From assembly GCA_945957555.1 (NCBI GenBank), contig CAMFLX010000034.1:1-35922 (forward strand): a stretch of 35,922 nt of DNA. The letters run 5' to 3'. The position numbers and the translations under genes were made by a program. Shown in pieces: positions 28,901-34,824 of the stretch. Numbering within the stretch: position 1 is the first letter of the stretch; each line of letters starts with the position of its first letter. The stretch is from an uncultured Cytophagales bacterium (GTDB lineage Bacteria; Bacteroidota; Bacteroidia; Cytophagales; UBA9547). The notes under the pieces were generated by a model. That model saw only the letters and a list, made by a program, of their open reading frames with translations, did no database searches and was not told the origin of the DNA.

Positions 28901-31900
28901 TGGGCTACGACGATGCTAACAATATCATACTGGCATCGGGTGCGATTTTACATCAGTACAAGGCAGGTGCTTGGAGCAGTAGTGCACAGTATTATGCCCC
29001 AAGTCTCGAAGGCATGAGCGTAAAAGAGAACATGCTTACCGTGGCAGGTTCTAATGGAACCATTCTTAAGCATAATATGGCTCAGACCTATGCAGAACTC
29101 TTGTATACCAACCTTCCTGATGTAGACTATGTAGACTTGTCCATTGACCCAAGTACGGGTACAGGAGTGGCCATCACTACAACAGCGGTTCATAACCTAG
29201 ATAATTGGAATTCAGTGGAAGCACAAAGCATGCCTTCTGACGAATTTCAGAAAACCATCATTGAAAAAGGTACAGATCAATACATCATCGGCACCAATAG
29301 GAACCTCTATGCCTATAATAGCGCAACGGGTAGTTTTGGTCCTGAAACCTCCGACAAAGTATCCGTTTTGGATATTGCGCAGCGTGGTACGGAGATAGTT
29401 GCCGTGGGCAACAGCGGTAGTATCGCCTATAAGTCGAGCACTGATTGGGCATTGCCTATGCAAATAGATCCATTGAAACTTTGTGCACTATCTGTCTCGC
29501 CTGTTGCGGGCTCTGAAACTGTATATGCCATAGGAAAGGCAGGTACTTTAGTGAAATCCAAAAACAAGGGACTGACCTGGACGGCTATCAAAAACAAAGC
29601 TACGACTGATTTCCGTGCCATTGCGGCCATTAACAATGACATCGCATTTATGGGAGGATTTGATGGCAAAATCTATAAACTCGATGACAACAATGTGACT
29701 GTGGCCTATGGTAGCAACACCAAAAAGATCAGGGATGCTTATTTCAATAAAGGTGTACTAGCCTTTGTTACCGAAAATGGTACCAATGAGGGCCCTTCGG
29801 TGATTTGGTCCAAAAATATCCTGAATTCCAATGGTACTGTAAATCCAAGCCCAACTTTTACAGTTGAAACCTTCAGTACAGGAGGCAATAAACTCAATGC
29901 CCTCTACGTCTACGACGAAAACAATATTTACCTTGCGGGCGATGCAGGTACCTTGGTACAGTTGGATATAAGAACTGCCACTGCAGCAGGCAGCAGGGCC
30001 AAACTCCTGAAGAAAGCACCGCCCTCTACAAGCAACTGGACCACTGCCAACCTCAGAGACATCAGCTTTACGGACTATAACGTAGGCTATGCCGTGGGCG
30101 ATAACGGGACTATTCTGAAAACCGTGAACCGCGGTGAAACCTGGATCAACAAATCCGTTTCGGGCAATACCGAAAACTACGTTTCCTTGGCCAGCATGGA
30201 TGCCAACAACTTCTACCTGTCCAGCCAGAGCGGTACTCAGGCAGGAGGAGCCATGCTCACCGAGTTCAGCGACAAGATCAGCGGACGCTTCTGGTACGAC
30301 AAACTCGGCCGACTTATCGTGAGCCAAAACACCAAGCAGTACAAAGCCGCGGGCACCAGTTACGGTGCCGATGGCCCTGCAGGGGCGCAGGCTTATAGTT
30401 ACATGTTATACGATGTGATGGGGAGGCTTTATGAGGGAGGAGAAGTGCTTAGTACTGCTACCTTGCCCGAAGGCCTCAACGTGAGCGATGCGGCGTTTCA
30501 AGCATGGTTTACCGCAGTAGATAACGTGCGCAGAGAAATTACCCGTACCTATTATACAGAACCACAGTTCAAGCTCAACCTTAAGGATTTTGTACAGGAA
30601 AATCTCATCAACCGTGTGGCAAGTGTGACCTACCAAAAGGTCGAGACCCATGGTTATCTCAATGCCCAAGCAGGGGACTATGACCATGCTCAGCATTATA
30701 CTTATGATATTCATGGTAATGTAAGTACCCTCATCACCGAAAGCACCCTGATGGCCCAGAAAACGGGACATAGATACAAACGTATGGACTACGACTATGA
30801 TCTGCTTTCAGGTAATGTGAATACCTTTAGCTACCAGCGTGGGGAGGTTGACCAGTTCCTGCACCGTTATGAATATGATGCCGATAATCGTTTGATCCAT
30901 GCCTATACCAGTGCCGATGGTATTCGTTGGGATCATGACTTAGCTTATGATTATTACAGACATGGCCCAATGTCTCGTACAGAACTTGGGGAGCATAACA
31001 TCCAAGGTTTGGACTATGCCTATACCCTCCAAGGTTGGATCAAAGGGGTGAATGGGGAAAGCCTTAACAGTCAGCGTGACATCGGTACGGATGGAGCTGA
31101 GACAGGAGATCACCAGTATTTTGCCAAAGATCAATTTGGCTATACCCTCGGCTATTTTACCAATGATTACCAAAGCATCAGTAATCATACCACCAATACC
31201 AACTTTCATGGAGGTAGCTTCACCATACCAGAAACGACCAATCAGGTCTCTGGTAAAATCGGCGGCGATCTGTTCAATGGCAACATCTCACACATGGTCA
31301 CCAGCATTCGGCCTTTTGTGGAGGCTGCTTCCAGTACCGAGAGAGACCAACAGATCCTGTATTCGGCCTATAGGTACGACCAGCTCAACCGCATCAGGGA
31401 GGTACAGAAAGCGAGTTCTGCCACTTTCCTCACCGACAATACCTGGGCCAATGCCACCACCACTGCTGCTTACCATGAAAGCTTTACTTATGACAAAAAT
31501 GGGAATATCCTGACACTGGAGCGCAAGGATAAGGATGGCGCCGATGTCGATAATTTTAAGTATAACTACCATACCATCGCGAAGGGTTATCTTGAAAATA
31601 CCAACAAATTGCGTTGGGTGGATGACGATGTATTGGCAACCAAGAGCACAGAAGACATAGATGACCAAGACCAAGACAACTATGTCTATGATGCCATAGG
31701 GAACCTCATCAAGGATGAAAAAGAGGGCATCGCCGAGATTCAGTGGAACGTGAGTGGCAAGGTCAATAGCGTACTGAGGACCCCAGCAGCTGCCACAAAC
31801 AAGAGCAATCTCTACTTCGGTTATGATGCCATGGGCCAGCGCAGCCATAAATTGGTTTCGGTGAAGGATGCCCAAGGTAATACCACTGAACGCTATACCT

Positions 31901-34065
31901 TCTACGTGCGCGATGCCTCGGGCAATGCCATTGCCCACTATTCTTATGAGGGTAGTCCAAATACAAATGGTGCTGCCAAACTAGAAGAACTCTCCTTGTA
32001 TGGCAGCAGCAGGTTGGGGATGAAAAAGGTGGATCAGGTCTTGCCTGCGCCTCAAAATACCCTCTCTAATACAGGAGTGGCATACGATGCCAACAATAGC
32101 AATCATGTCCTTTTGCAAGGGGCTACGGATTATACCCTGCTCACAGGGCAGGAAGGCTATGTGGTTACGGGTACCAACTTTACGGGGAATATCAGCATGG
32201 GCGAAGGCAGCAAACTCTATATATTGGGTACTGCCTCACCTAATTCCATCACCCATACAGGAACCTCAGAGGTACAGATTCTGGAAGGGGGTAGCCTAAG
32301 CCTACAGACCTTACAAATGACGGCAGCAGCTACTTATAAAAACTATGGCACGCTGAGTTTTGCAGGCAATTGTAATCTGATAGCACTTTCAAAATTAGAA
32401 AACCATAAAGAGCTTCGTATCGCAGGGGATCTGAATATGGCGGCCACCGCCTCTTTATATACAAAGGGTAGCCTCTTTGTGGCTGGAAACCTCACTGCCA
32501 ATTCCAGTACGCTACAAGTCTACGGTTTTGCACAAGTAGCAGGTACGGTCTTGCTGGACCAGAACAGTACAGCCGAACTTCATGGCCAATCTGCTTGGTT
32601 GCTCGGGGCCTTGAACTTGAGCAATGGTGCGCAAGTATATAATCTGGAAACAGCGACAGCAGATATCAAAATCCAAGGGGATCTGAGCCTTGCCACGGGT
32701 ACACACATACAGGGCACCATACGCCTCTGTGCAGAAGGAAACGTAACGGGAGCAACAAACATTGCGAGCACGGTGAACCAAAACGCTTGCGCTTTCTTAA
32801 CCTTCCTCTTGCCAGGGGAGAGCCGCAGTACCCGAGCTTTAGGTGCTAAAGTCTACGAACTGAGCAACCATCTGGGTAACGTACTCGTGACGGTGACGGA
32901 TAAGAAGACATTGCTTTCACCTCCCTTGGAGGGGTCGGGTGTGGCCTTTTGGCTGACTGATGTCGTTTCAGCCACGGATTACTACGCTTTCGGCTCAAGT
33001 CTGAGAAGCTCGGGGACTTATAGGTATGGGTTTAATGGGCAAGAAAAGGAAACAGAGCTTAATTCATCCATTACAAGTGCTGAATATTGGATGTATGATG
33101 GCCGCTTGGCAAGAAGATGGAATTTAGATCCTGTGGATCAGATTAGTGAGAGTAATTATGCCGTGATGCATAACTGTCCTATAATTTTGTCTGATGTTAA
33201 TGGTGATAATCCTACAGGAGAGCCACCTTCTGATAAAGGGTCAAATGAAGGTGAGACCAAAACAATATATACCGAAAGGTATTTTGCAGATGAAATTCAT
33301 CTTACTGTAAATAAATGGTTTTGGCATTCAGGAGCCATTAGAAAGGAAGGATGGTATTCAGAAGAAGACTATAAAGAAGTATTAACTCCTGCCACCCAAT
33401 CACTTGCTTATATAAATGGAGATATTAAATTTGGTGTAGAATTTCCATCTAAAGAGACTTTTTATCATTTTATTATGCAAAGTCCTTTCACAGAAGAAAG
33501 TTTTAAAACTACTCTCTCTATGATAGAAGAGAGTTATAGTGATAAGGCCAAGCAATGGGAATATGCTCATGGTCACGGAGTGGCACAGCCTTGTTATCCA
33601 GAGGATATAATTCTTGGTGTTAGAGCGGCTGCTCAGGTGGCAACATCATTAGCGGTAAAATCAATTTCTATTTCTTTAGGTAAACAGGCTGGGACTTCTT
33701 TATCTAATTTTTCGGTAAAGACAGGAGCACCATTTATGAATGAATGGAAACGTCTTGGGATTTATACGAAAGATGAAATAGGAGAAAATGTTGGTTTTGA
33801 TGCTGTATTTAAACTTGTTACAGATAAAGTAGTAAAAACCAATGGAAAAATAAATTTTAATCTTAATCTTGTGAACATTAGTGCTTCAAAAAATATTATA
33901 GGAAAAGGTTTATATGAAGGACTTGATAGTCCATTTATGTCAGGATTGATTACTGAATGGGAATTAGCTCAAATTATGACAAATAAAGCTCTATTAAATC
34001 AAACTAAATTTTATAAGATGGGAATAGAGATTCCTACAAATATTGTTAAAAAGTATTTTAAATAA
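19975..34065 (+). CDS. Giant RHS polymorphic toxin (4696 aa)
   Basis: A Sec signal peptide ends near LVVQLWA (residue 20), unlike type VI-secreted Rhs proteins. An FN3-like segment (about 196-290) is followed by YYDGSLRTRQ (about 333) and YDHVGRPVIATLPVP, the typical N-terminal region of Bacteroidota RHS proteins. A cysteine-rich part spans about 620-800. A jelly-roll-like part begins near 1990. Next come YYYDQSGNLIKTVPPEGVR (about 2411), a beta-propeller-like insertion (about 2490-3400), RHS/YD repeats (about 3436-3980, for example YEYDADNRLIHAYTSADGI and FTYDKNGNILTL), a beta-helix-like insertion (about 4037-4275), and the core ELSNHLGNVLVTVTDKK, DYYAFGSSLRSSGTYRYGFN, ARRWNLDP and DVNGD (4287-4411). 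The last 285 residues are the unique toxin. ATG 19978 is an alternative start. By analogy the shell should enclose the toxin until release; no protease motif was identified. Confidence 0.9.
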   Translation: MMRKVSLFFGLICLVVQLWAKNESTSSYPISGSQVVVGARVAHADPYFNMSGTPTFKDRKITGSVEFKLDVNKQAAINIGEAWTYSVTVKASFYNRTGQLINGIPVEKILTVEQNAQTGMKAADLDAIDMQGAYKVVAEVKAVSITKKTTAGTTVVTDNLPNFISLRTAIQVERFYDFDPTVVPFTAGGLSHEEKPATKSLEMHWDYLVGAEEYELEYTYIDDYKESDGIVLKYDFKNNATRIITQNNSYQIPVLYDKGFLIYRVRGVGRTGDKSQTNLFGKWSNNNIEQGDLSTFDPSHTYTITKVDALLSKNWQYSVDFAEEGKRKDHIVYYDGSLRTRQEQAINNTEKEVVVGETIYDHVGRPVIATLPVPVKPGTDNNLYYKENFTLNTQGNKYSKEDFDKPTGCNSGPAAMGTGSGASNYYSPANPNKEGKNAYIPDAKGFPFTQIEYTPDPTGRVNRQSGVGIDHMLDSNHETKYSYATPSQVELDAMFGLDAGINTHYRKNIVKDPNGQLSVSYLDMSGKVVATCLIGKNPDNLSAVYDHQINADGTVVKDGSGKILSKDRITKTETLISPNKPYDPNKGGSYNPNVVANNSSLKFTHLLLVDTDNTPVKITYKITPEKLEGLKCLAGENINVCYDCVYDLQITIVDACGEEKYNSNKIKIGNLSALNTCEGSTFTLSPDIDKTLMAGTYTITKVLTVNQESIDAYVNNYMAAYKLACKGEYKDYDQEFDAQDGISCADLDPCKACVEDLGNSYAAHVAKYGAEALTERSYYKELQECKDLCGNTELNQIIYQMLVADVSPGGQYGCTDLENECSNTSVFKTNNRLGANYLGFGNWRNPYFNVLQQKPGDLPALTAQSPEASLRHYYDEYGDIVYIPISINYNEVLDEPKFSDFIFEPNVWNVEESGVKSALGTIYLITYATEAKTLPSGVKIEPGQVEKVEVVAPTAYKNFYNDILPNQSYAVEPQHLHNVSDFTDKWQEAWGASLVTAHPEFCYYAYRANVTEKVFPSFNYTSEEFDEIISTKTVDQLTSTDGVEIGNYFENRVTTLKPLFSLAQAQDMSKVEFLLEHDPYFASSPDLMLLMLNKLKGQNSKDGLDLRKRVAATNRILPSTRTPENFGTELTEDQQKEVLAGSPNPPSETMSYDKAQTLFLVNDQAAAGEVDEYDLKDLDWQGYVAQYLSYKNEIIKDRANIYCDQKAGVYTQKTLPYGNNSCIGAESFNPFMSRSFSFTRWWFFNFVMQRFAPCNWWHHALYKTKTKRYNKEEEGKYDTYGGDVSANVDELVTKRDVEHYLKTDQFPMLRDLEFAISNIAQKTNTFVQTDGALTSSFNFSGKNFKYLGPSLFDYFSYGKPMGNAFKDYRYAINQYRLIGVFGKEIYGTTGSSANYSHLALEFKKISGNSVVAPNFGCGTVHLYLPSSVAYTYTLYKNNPSAETKAPHSAQASYVVPISFEKDFTIAPTSRVDIEDGAAITFPSRKFKVSLKNISNLKYTGSYMAGTVKTYKFIAKAAFQIIILGEQDEHQETVLSTVSYTVKGETCIPIDGSLDPDLTQTCVPSKENIAMLDLLNGLAGTQNLYCGNHYTFDRPTTDQNRAFEETYNVALNKYITGVNNDANIPYKQLNVNCTNNAVTPPSGNNTDTSEDVLGEITGSGGSDAGPVSGPSTTTNTNTVPLNQNTLTASSSVTIEMPAPSPNVLQGLKVKLTPVINGSSVLQSVVLTNIQGFTDLKEGSKENTFTITAWVNNGGGLVPMTFEGEIMADHGTSNTNFKNFVFKECGPGIPMECDNEPNRNRVGLEQMLNELAGNDLNAQDVFKNLTDGTARTVNLTQNSTFQQKFKYKFTYLPVDQPTTGTNTPVNANTPISLDENKKPLYANCMKVQVTNDAGVASNTGKHLSMIIGNSRLGSQDEEIFTNICEMNLDLSTTDIVFDDIVGFRNLKASNNTSVTNPGSSFVITAVYYKNDAFGTVLLTGSTCLPLDNCSPGCEGLGSNELVNGDFKDPAFEVDKKAFDSDFDVAYKDVSYGYNRAYIAQTAPDRHYGSATGMTKLRDHTGGGLGHMLLLENRFSTEGAQSNAAAIGNRLWYQTVSISKAKDYILEAFVSNTSQMTRYPDINTATVKLTYETKLFPKVNTRSGSLGFTYTFRFASSNPTVTAAFATCTSSTQGLIYRKMTLTNRGTLEMEVPYNDITSIDLSIRTNEYGLLNLNGVFDSDDMQAYVADLATYNFANGYHTYSFTRMRTESFTYLPIVPSNASTPKITLYYKDLSNPNAENVTIASLDEDILYYDQGWQRIKGQLEYPWADNDPNTKNIEVGIIVEDLGYFTLAFDDISLKTDCGVQVDAAEIEVVDNCEAYKSVVADINTEYFNIELEAKTRARIQKQYIDKCLTAAEEMISEYDQFAYQFTLYYYDQSGNLIKTVPPEGVRLITDKDALAQIETLRDENKYDLRYVPQHTMATTYRYNSLNQLVSQSLPDHEQFNIWNVSDPTETAYKPAPNLTVKDAEFLGLNDGIMLANNAADISSIYVTDDQAKQWNKITKIGIKDINAVQYVDDNTVIAVLNEGKLLKSTDKGHNWVIYNTGLETDLVGLDFIVNTDSKLEGMIIDRLGNINTVTDIGVGTWNSPGTVVGKPEGINYIKAFQRSGTATLYYLTVNISKTGLPQRDYLYKLSHQTGTWTWQEINIQAAYKFNKVLLGNNNQYYAVGDHGLLASKWADGVWDMSFVQSGGNLVSTAYAANGDLMVRDDQNRLSKRKGNSSSGYTWSTYINNIVGDINGALVDKTGKSYNPSTWALDNSFYLGTSPKTVKLFDGYKGSSSASRSYETYVDASNKLNAKTITPGPTPLQLPTTMKKMAAWAELWMKEVAGSNPQTYTPTWDFAGMCVDADNKIYNIYHGTAVEQLYKDGNNQTLSFKFIEPNHTQAFRESDATGTQRMLAIASDNKIYTLTYGVETPTATYKVDMPAGVAATSITAMGYDDANNIILASGAILHQYKAGAWSSSAQYYAPSLEGMSVKENMLTVAGSNGTILKHNMAQTYAELLYTNLPDVDYVDLSIDPSTGTGVAITTTAVHNLDNWNSVEAQSMPSDEFQKTIIEKGTDQYIIGTNRNLYAYNSATGSFGPETSDKVSVLDIAQRGTEIVAVGNSGSIAYKSSTDWALPMQIDPLKLCALSVSPVAGSETVYAIGKAGTLVKSKNKGLTWTAIKNKATTDFRAIAAINNDIAFMGGFDGKIYKLDDNNVTVAYGSNTKKIRDAYFNKGVLAFVTENGTNEGPSVIWSKNILNSNGTVNPSPTFTVETFSTGGNKLNALYVYDENNIYLAGDAGTLVQLDIRTATAAGSRAKLLKKAPPSTSNWTTANLRDISFTDYNVGYAVGDNGTILKTVNRGETWINKSVSGNTENYVSLASMDANNFYLSSQSGTQAGGAMLTEFSDKISGRFWYDKLGRLIVSQNTKQYKAAGTSYGADGPAGAQAYSYMLYDVMGRLYEGGEVLSTATLPEGLNVSDAAFQAWFTAVDNVRREITRTYYTEPQFKLNLKDFVQENLINRVASVTYQKVETHGYLNAQAGDYDHAQHYTYDIHGNVSTLITESTLMAQKTGHRYKRMDYDYDLLSGNVNTFSYQRGEVDQFLHRYEYDADNRLIHAYTSADGIRWDHDLAYDYYRHGPMSRTELGEHNIQGLDYAYTLQGWIKGVNGESLNSQRDIGTDGAETGDHQYFAKDQFGYTLGYFTNDYQSISNHTTNTNFHGGSFTIPETTNQVSGKIGGDLFNGNISHMVTSIRPFVEAASSTERDQQILYSAYRYDQLNRIREVQKASSATFLTDNTWANATTTAAYHESFTYDKNGNILTLERKDKDGADVDNFKYNYHTIAKGYLENTNKLRWVDDDVLATKSTEDIDDQDQDNYVYDAIGNLIKDEKEGIAEIQWNVSGKVNSVLRTPAAATNKSNLYFGYDAMGQRSHKLVSVKDAQGNTTERYTFYVRDASGNAIAHYSYEGSPNTNGAAKLEELSLYGSSRLGMKKVDQVLPAPQNTLSNTGVAYDANNSNHVLLQGATDYTLLTGQEGYVVTGTNFTGNISMGEGSKLYILGTASPNSITHTGTSEVQILEGGSLSLQTLQMTAAATYKNYGTLSFAGNCNLIALSKLENHKELRIAGDLNMAATASLYTKGSLFVAGNLTANSSTLQVYGFAQVAGTVLLDQNSTAELHGQSAWLLGALNLSNGAQVYNLETATADIKIQGDLSLATGTHIQGTIRLCAEGNVTGATNIASTVNQNACAFLTFLLPGESRSTRALGAKVYELSNHLGNVLVTVTDKKTLLSPPLEGSGVAFWLTDVVSATDYYAFGSSLRSSGTYRYGFNGQEKETELNSSITSAEYWMYDGRLARRWNLDPVDQISESNYAVMHNCPIILSDVNGDNPTGEPPSDKGSNEGETKTIYTERYFADEIHLTVNKWFWHSGAIRKEGWYSEEDYKEVLTPATQSLAYINGDIKFGVEFPSKETFYHFIMQSPFTEESFKTTLSMIEESYSDKAKQWEYAHGHGVAQPCYPEDIILGVRAAAQVATSLAVKSISISLGKQAGTSLSNFSVKTGAPFMNEWKRLGIYTKDEIGENVGFDAVFKLVTDKVVKTNGKINFNLNLVNISASKNIIGKGLYEGLDSPFMSGLITEWELAQIMTNKALLNQTKFYKMGIEIPTNIVKKYFK
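27445..30171 (+). other. Beta-propeller-like (Ycf48/BNR) insertion in the RHS protein
   Basis: Residues about 2490-3400 of the RHS protein contain repeats of the Ycf48/BNR kind: short strands followed by 'K(S/T)--(K/R)G--W'. Clear examples are LLKSTDKGHNWVIYNTG (about 2571), LVKSKNKGLTWTAIKNKA (about 3192) and ILKTVNRGETWINKSV (about 3380). The last is preceded by DYNVGYAVGDNGT, the usual Ycf48 lead-in. Many weaker blades lie between. The block separates one YD-like segment (YRYNSLNQLVSQSLPDH) from the next (RFWYDKLGRLIVSQ), so it is inserted inside the RHS body. Confidence 0.7.
32083..32802 (+). other. Beta-helix-like insertion before the RHS core
   Basis: Residues about 4037-4275 are made of short repeated strands rich in G, N, T and L, such as GNISMGEGSKLYILG, KGSLFVAGNLTANSSTL and IKIQGDLSLATGTHIQG. 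The pattern suits a parallel beta-helix or polymer-forming (bactofilin-like) fold. It separates the last YD repeat (LSLYGSSRLGMKKV) from the core motif YELSNHLGNV, which are usually close together in this family. Confidence 0.6.
32918..32944. repeat. Palindromic CCTCC/GGAGG repeat inside the RHS core
   Basis: The segment CACCTCCCTTGGAGGGGTCG resembles a small palindromic repeat that I recall as common between genes of Bacteroidota. Here it is read in frame as SPPLEGSG, between VTVTDKK and DVVSATDYYAFG of the core. The stem is CCTCC (920-924) with GGAGG (928-932). Confidence 0.5.
33208..34062 (+). other. C-terminal toxin domain of the RHS protein, unknown type
   Basis: This encodes residues 4412-4696 after DVNGD. 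It starts with an acidic, hydrophilic linker (GEPPSDKGSNEGETKTIY), then a mixed region with HGHGVAQPCYPED, a hydrophobic helix (VRAAAQVATSLAVKSISISL), and the terminal part FNLNLVNISASKNIIGKGLY, then ITEWELAQIMTNKALL and IPTNIVKKYF. I recognise no known nuclease, deaminase, ADP-ribosyltransferase or protease motif with confidence. Base composition drops relative to the RHS body: G+C is 33 of 60 at 32881-32940 and 11 of 60 at 33841-33900, by direct count. That fits a horizontally exchanged tip. The small gene after it is the expected antidote. Confidence 0.75.
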
Positions 34066-34072
34066 AATAATT

Positions 34073-34441
34073 ATGACAAGAAGGGGTTATTTGGAATTTA
34101 GGAAAGTAGTGAAAAATCGAGGTTATTTTGGAGGGTTGAGAATTGAAATTCAAGAACTGAATTCTAGTAAGAGAGTTTCGGAACTTATTATAAATCATAA
34201 AGTGGAAAGTGAGTGGATTTCTCCACTATACTTTGGAGCAGAACTTTTTTTTGAGAAATTTTGGAGTAAGAATAATTTGAATTTACAAGTAGTTATTTTG
34301 GAATGGAATTGGTTACCCGAGGATACGACCATTCCAGTTGCTTCATATTTAATGTTTGAAGCTCTTTGTCAAGCTTATGAAATTGAACAAGATATATTTA
34401 TCTATGACGAGGTTAATAATATTTTTAATTTAAAGTTATAA
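34073..34441 (+). CDS. Putative immunity protein for the RHS toxin (122 aa)
   Basis: The gene starts 7 bases after the RHS stop, has no signal peptide and shares the A/T-rich composition of the toxin tip. These are the usual features of an RHS immunity gene. The protein starts MTRRGYLEFRKVVKNRGYFG. The central part (ELIINHKVESEWISPLYFG) and the end (PVASYLMFEALCQAY) give an alternating strand-helix pattern. From memory it recalls domain IV of elongation factor G: 'GRGQYGHV', then a GGVIPGEYIP-like turn, then 'DSSELAFK-AA--AF'. The likeness is to pattern only and is tentative. An upstream TTG at 34043 is in frame but overlaps the RHS gene and adds nothing family-like, so ATG 34073 is preferred. 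Confidence 0.78.
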   Translation: MTRRGYLEFRKVVKNRGYFGGLRIEIQELNSSKRVSELIINHKVESEWISPLYFGAELFFEKFWSKNNLNLQVVILEWNWLPEDTTIPVASYLMFEALCQAYEIEQDIFIYDEVNNIFNLKL

Positions 34442-34530
34442 TAGCCCTCTCCCTATGGCGCAAGGTGTGTCGTGAAGTAGCAGGTGATCATCTGCTACAT
34501 GTTGTATAAGAGATGGTAGTAGGTCTACCG

Positions 34531-34638
34531 CCCCTAATGGCGCAAGCATATAAAATGAAGGTCTGGTTCAAGCGTCATACTGTGTAAAAAACCCCTATGG
34601 CGCAAGGTTATAAAAAATGAAGGGTCTGGTTCAAGCGT
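34531..34638 (+). repeat. Tandem ATGGCGCAAG direct repeat
   Basis: Two similar blocks start at 34531 and 34592. Each runs CCCCT(A)ATGGCGCAAG, then (A/T)TATAAAA, TGAAG, and GTCTGGTTCAAGCGTC. The first ends in an unpaired left REP arm, while the second continues into a complete palindrome. A third, shorter copy (CCCTATGGCGCAAGG) lies at 34451-34465, and the sequence after it differs. Confidence 0.65.
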
Positions 34639-34649
34639 CCGCTTGGACC
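34628..34649. repeat. REP-like palindrome B, copy 1, terminator-like
   Basis: The arms GGTTCAAGCG and CGCTTGGACC flank a 2-base centre (TC) and pair fully if one G-T pair is allowed. AATCTTTTTTATAG follows, so the hairpin could act as a terminator for the RHS-immunity operon 187 bases upstream. An identical palindrome closes the window at 35901-35922. Confidence 0.75.
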
Positions 34650-34660
34650 AATCTTTTTTA

Positions 34661-34775
34661 TAGCGTCCGCTATTTTAAGGAAATGAAGTAACAAGTGCCA
34701 AGGTCAACAAGATCAATTGTTGATGTTTTGTGAAGCGGACGCTTCGTGGTTTAGAGTCCAAGCGGACGCTTGAAC
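34661..34775. repeat. Composite REP-like unit 1 (C-D-B' palindromes)
   Basis: Palindrome C, TAGCGTCCGCTA (34661-34672), is followed by TTTTAAG, then palindrome D, GAAGCGGACGCTTC (34732-34745), then B', GTCCAAGCGGACGCTTGAAC (34756-34775). C carries GCGTCCGC, and D and B' carry its complement GCGGACGC. The unit can therefore form three small hairpins or one long cruciform, as in BIME arrays. Confidence 0.72.
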
Positions 34776-34793
34776 TATTTCCGCGATCTGGGT

Positions 34794-34809
34794 TCCCGAT
34801 GCATCGGGA
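34794..34809. repeat. Perfect 16-bp palindrome replacing REP palindrome B
   Basis: TCCCGATGCATCGGGA is a perfect palindrome. It has GGT before it and G-ACCAATCTTTTTTATAG after it, the same flanks that surround palindrome B at 34628. It occupies the B position of unit 2 with unrelated arms. Confidence 0.7.
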
Positions 34810-34824
34810 GACCAATCTTTTTTA

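Noticed and set aside
31288-31938. 216-aa minus-strand frame inside the RHS repeats
   Set aside because: It lies antisense to clear YD repeats and has no start context.
34043-34072. TTG-started extension of the immunity gene
   Set aside because: It would overlap the RHS stop and adds residues read from toxin codons; ATG 34073 has the normal spacing.
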